This document shows positions 60,867 through 64,000 of a stretch of DNA of 64,000 nt, one piece after another. Positions within the stretch are counted from its first letter, which is position 1. Each line of letters opens with the position of its first letter. The position numbers were made by a program, and so were the translations under genes. Origin of the DNA: Floccularia luteovirens. Taxonomy: Eukaryota; Basidiomycota; Agaricomycetes; Agaricales; Squamanitaceae. The DNA lies in assembly GCA_009739215.1 (NCBI GenBank), contig VSJF01000008.1:992001-1056000 (forward strand), written 5' to 3'. The notes beneath the pieces are model-generated. The model did no database searches, had not been told where the DNA came from, and saw nothing but the letters and a program-made list of their open reading frames with translations.

Positions 60867-62522
60867 ATGTCCAGCGATCAAATGACAGAAGCCTTCAATC
60901 CATGGAAAAACTATATGATCGAGATATACACCAGCAGAAAGGCTCCTCAGCCACTCGGAACAGTGGTCTATGAAGAAATACAAGAAAAAGCGAAAGAGAA
61001 GCTGAAGGACTATCCTGGTATGCAGACAACTTATCAAGACCATAAGCTCGTTTGAAGTTTCACCCTCTCGCTATCAATAGGGGTGTTCTTGTACGCCTTT
61101 GGCAGCGCAGGTACCAATTCGACAAACCAAAATAATCTACGTGCGTTCCGGAAGTGGGGCATCATTCCGCGTATGTTAGTGGATGCGACCAATCGTAGTA
61201 TTGAGGTAATACCACAATCTATTACAATCTACACTCGCACTTTGTTTACCACTGTAAAATTGACTTCTAACTCCCCCAAAGACTACCATTTTTGGTGTAA
61301 AGCACCCGTCTCCACTCTTCATTGCCCCTATCGGAGTTCAAGGAATATTTTATGAAGATGCTGAACTTGCACCTGCAAGAGCAGCAGCGAAACTTCGGAT
61401 ACCCTTCATCCTCAGTACTGCATCCAGTCGAAGTATAGAAGATATTGCACAGGCTAATGGCGATGGCTATCGTTGGTATCAGCTGTATTGGTATGTAACC
61501 GTGCCTGCTGATCGAGTGACCGCGACTTCAATTTGATATAGGCCAATTCATGATGACGTTACCCTATCTCTATTGAAGCGAGCCAAAGACAGCGGCTTCA
61601 AGGCTCTGGTCGTGACACTGGATACGATGAGTCTTGGTTGGCGTCCCCATGACCTTGAGACTTCATATATGCCTTTTGGACACGGAGTCGGGATCCAAGT
61701 GGGCACATCCGATCCAGCGTTCATGGGACGACACAATATGCAACCTGTACAAGAACGGACAAAGTTCCCTTATGTTGCGGCAGAAAAGGATAGACTTTTT
61801 GCGGAAGGAGATGAGGAGACAAGGAAGTATACTTATCTGGGATCTGAGTGGCTGAAAGAGGCAAACTCGGGTAAATTCAGGGATTGGAGCGACCTGAAGC
61901 TATTGAGGGACAATTGGGAGGGCCATCTGGTGCTTAAAGGAATCCAGAGTGTGCACGTATGTCCTTCATCTTCATTTCGACTAATAAGCTATAAATTAAT
62001 TTTGATTTGAACTTTAGGATGCTGAGAAAGCATTAGAGCATGGTGTAAATGGTATAATCGTCTCAAATCATGGTAGGTAACACGCTAGTCAGAACGTCTA
62101 CCAATCTCACGTGCTGTGGAATAGGTGGGCGCCAGGTTGATGGTGCAATACCTTCTCTCTATGCCCTCGAGGCAATAATGAGATCCCAAAAAATCAAGGA
62201 AGCTCAGAAATCCGGAAAACTCACAGTCTTGTTCGATTCTGGTATTCGGTCCGGAGCAGACATTTTCAAGGCAATAGCGCTGGGAGCGCAAGGAGTCCTA
62301 CGTAAGGCCTTACTTTCGAGAATTGATTACAAGCTGAGACGATGATTAACAGTTGGACGCCCATGGGTTTATGGAGCAGTTGTGGGTGGACAAGCGGGTG
62401 TAGAGCAAGTGATCAGGCATACGCTGGCAGACTTCGACAACACGCTTAGTTGTGCAGGTTATAAGAGTGTGGCTGATATCCATGGAAAAGCAGACGAAGT
62501 ACTCATGAAGCTAGATTTCTGA
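60867..62522 (+). CDS. FMN-dependent 2-hydroxy-acid oxidase (lactate 2-monooxygenase-like)
   Basis: Seven exons in phase: 60867..61017, 61081..61205, 61282..61490, 61542..61956, 62018..62072, 62125..62301 and 62353..62522, giving 433 aa. The TIM-barrel FMN_dh family is clear: RAFRKWGIIPRMLVDATNRS, HPSPLFIAPIGVQGIFYEDA, WYQLYWPI, ALVVTLDTMSLGWRP, LVLKGIQSVHDAEKALEHG, the active-site IIVSNHGGRQVDGA (His and Arg), VLFDSGIRSGADIFKAIALG and LGRPWVYGAVVGGQAG. The LGWRP-type loop and the long insert before LVLKG resemble lactate 2-monooxygenase more than glycolate oxidase, but the substrate is not proven. No targeting signal is obvious. Only 96 bp separate its stop from the next ATG. Confidence 0.92.
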
Positions 62523-62618
62523 TATTAAATAAAGTCTCACGGTAAATAAAATGTGTATTTTTTGATTTATTGTCCCGCAACTATTACATAATATGACTTG
62601 TCTTTCATTGGAACTATC

Positions 62619-63763
62619 ATGTCGAAGCTAGCAAAGGATGCAGCAGCTTTCAAGTCTGTACTTCATAGACAAGATTACACGTCGTGGCACTCGCAACCAC
62701 CACCTCTTGACTCACAGGCTAGTGGTACTTCAACACCAGCGGAACCCAGCTCTCTATCGTCATCTCCAAAGAAGAAAAGGCCAAAAACAAGTACGTACTG
62801 CACAGCTCACAATGCCTGGCTATAGCTCCTGTAGATAGTGGTCTACTCACAGCCTGCGGATACTGGGACGGGAACCAATATCAATACACAACTTCTCTAT
62901 GCTGTTAACCACATGAAAGTGATTTAGTAGTTTCACAGTTTGGCGACGCCTTTTGTTAATGATGTGACTAGTCAACGCAAAACCCTATGCGTTTGCAAGA
63001 TCTTGCTATCGTGACAAATACCCCTCTTGACACTGACCATGTCCTGCTTGAAAAATTCAAAGCACATGATAGAATCCAGTGGGACCCAAAGACAGACCTT
63101 TATTCGTACAAAGTATGTCTTGAAATCATCACCTAACCTAACCTAATTAGACTAACGTCCATCTTTGCCTGCTTTAGCATGAATTCAACTTTCGAAATAA
63201 AGCAGCACTACTCACGGAAATTCAACGACAGACTCGACGTGGGGGTGGACTTTCGGTTCGGGCACTCAAAGAATCCTGGAAAGAAGCTCCGGCAGCCATT
63301 GAAGAGCTGGAAAAAGAGGGAGAGGTTATGGTTACCCGGACCGTGAAAGATGGTCAGCTGCGTATGGTTTTCTGGAATGAAATCAAGCCAACGGAAGAAA
63401 GTGGAGGAACACAGGTGGAGAAAGGTGTGTCGTCATGTGATAGGACAATGGAAGTTGCTAATCAATGTTTGCAGAGTTTCTTGATCTGTGGCATTCCTTG
63501 AAGGTGCCAACGGAAGGGGAACTTACGAAACAGTTGGCTTCAGGTATGGACATATTTATCACCATTTTTGGCAGTTTGTGCAACAATAGATTGTAGAGGG
63601 GTTGCAAGTGACAGCCGCCGAGGCGGTTGCTCCGAAGGCCCCCACAAACAAGAAGAAAGGAAAGCGTGGTGGCGCACCTCGTCAACGTCAAGTCAGGATC
63701 ACAAATACACATTTGAAGGGAGAAATAGATTTATCAAGGGATTATGTCGTTCCTGGAAAATGA
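62619..63763 (+). CDS. TFA2: Transcription initiation factor IIE subunit beta
   Basis: Six exons in phase: 62619..62790, 62839..62918, 62972..63112, 63178..63424, 63475..63543 and 63597..63763, giving 291 aa. The N-terminus is Ser/Pro-rich with a basic PKKKRPK nuclear signal. Two winged-helix regions follow: MRLQDLAIVTNTPLDTDHVL with FKAHDRIQWDPKTDLYSYKH, and NFRNKAALLTEIQRQTRRGG with LSVRALKESWKEAPAAIEEL then LRMVFWNE. The C-terminus is EFLDLWHSLKVPTEGELTKQ then a Lys-rich tail. It pairs with TFIIE alpha and helps open promoters for RNA polymerase II with TFIIH. Splice sites were fixed by phase. The acceptor at 62838 was chosen over one 4 nt upstream because only it stays open. Confidence 0.93.
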
Positions 63764-64000
63764 TATCAACTGTTGGGACAAGGTGGCGTTTTGGATATTC
63801 CTATACCAGGATATATAATGATAACTTTCATGTAATTACTCATGTAGCAAAAACTTTTAAAATGCAATTTCTCGTCTTATACATCTATCCTAGCACACAC
63901 CAGACTGCCATCATCCCACGTGCCATGGACGAGAATAGCAGCCAATCGACAATGAACCACTAATCCTCAGGCCTCGTTTCGTGAATCGTGAATGCAGCAC
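63764..64000. other. 3' flank of TFIIE beta
   Basis: No gene begins here that I can support before the window ends. Confidence 0.4.

Noticed and set aside
63131..63145. CCTAACCTAACC run resembling telomere repeat
   Set aside because: It sits in an intron of TFIIE beta, the unit lacks the third C of CCCTAA, and it is only about two units long.
1..64000. CRISPR arrays, rRNA or tRNA genes
   Set aside because: No spaced direct-repeat array, rRNA segment or cloverleaf-like tRNA was recognised by eye; a tRNA scan would be needed to exclude tRNAs with certainty.

Overview
The window is nuclear DNA of a filamentous basidiomycete, most likely an Agaricomycete. Coding genes are cut by many short GT-AG introns, mostly 45-65 nt. 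The families present (NACHT-WD40 NLR-like proteins, GT90/CAP10 glycosyltransferase, DUF1996, DUF6533 seven-helix proteins, F-box proteins, a berberine-bridge-like FAD oxidase, a CE5 cutinase) are typical of mushroom-forming fungi. I rebuilt exon models by hand from splice sites, reading phase and family motifs; most models close exactly in phase from ATG to stop.

Layout: 1-10.3 kb holds two decayed, same-strand NACHT-WD40 copies flanking an intact GT90 gene on the other strand. 10.8-19.2 kb is a solid gene block: a DDR48-like YGS-repeat protein, ULA1 (NEDD8 E1 regulatory subunit), a secreted DUF1996 protein and a mitochondrial-type SPFH/stomatin-like protein. 19.6-24.5 kb is a graveyard: two damaged tandem NAD(P)-dependent reductases and an inverted third NACHT-WD40 fragment. 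25.4-29.0 kb has a conserved fungal protein of unknown role, a transposon-like relic and an F-box protein. 29.5-34.4 kb carries two related seven-helix membrane proteins and another membrane protein. 34.6-38.1 kb has mitochondrial ribosomal protein uS4m, a small protein resembling the serine palmitoyltransferase small subunit, and a cutinase. 38.3-41.4 kb has an FAD oxidase and a collapsed copy of it. 41.5-45.4 kb is gene-poor and holds a DUF6533 relic and a fold-back element.

45.4-54 kb encodes a 1,316-residue coiled-coil protein and a peroxisomal Lon protease ending in SRL. 54-58 kb is gene-poor with one orphan gene. 58-59.6 kb holds an apparently intact DUF6533 gene. The right end has an FMN-dependent lactate-oxidase-like enzyme and TFIIE beta.

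The window alternates conserved housekeeping genes (ULA1, uS4m, Lon, TFIIE beta) with fast-turnover multigene families that duplicate locally and decay. No obvious operon-like or secondary-metabolite logic is visible. The main points of interest are the decaying NLR array, the collapsed duplicates, a 7-nt microexon, a GC-AG intron, and several single-base frame breaks that could be assembly errors or early pseudogenisation.
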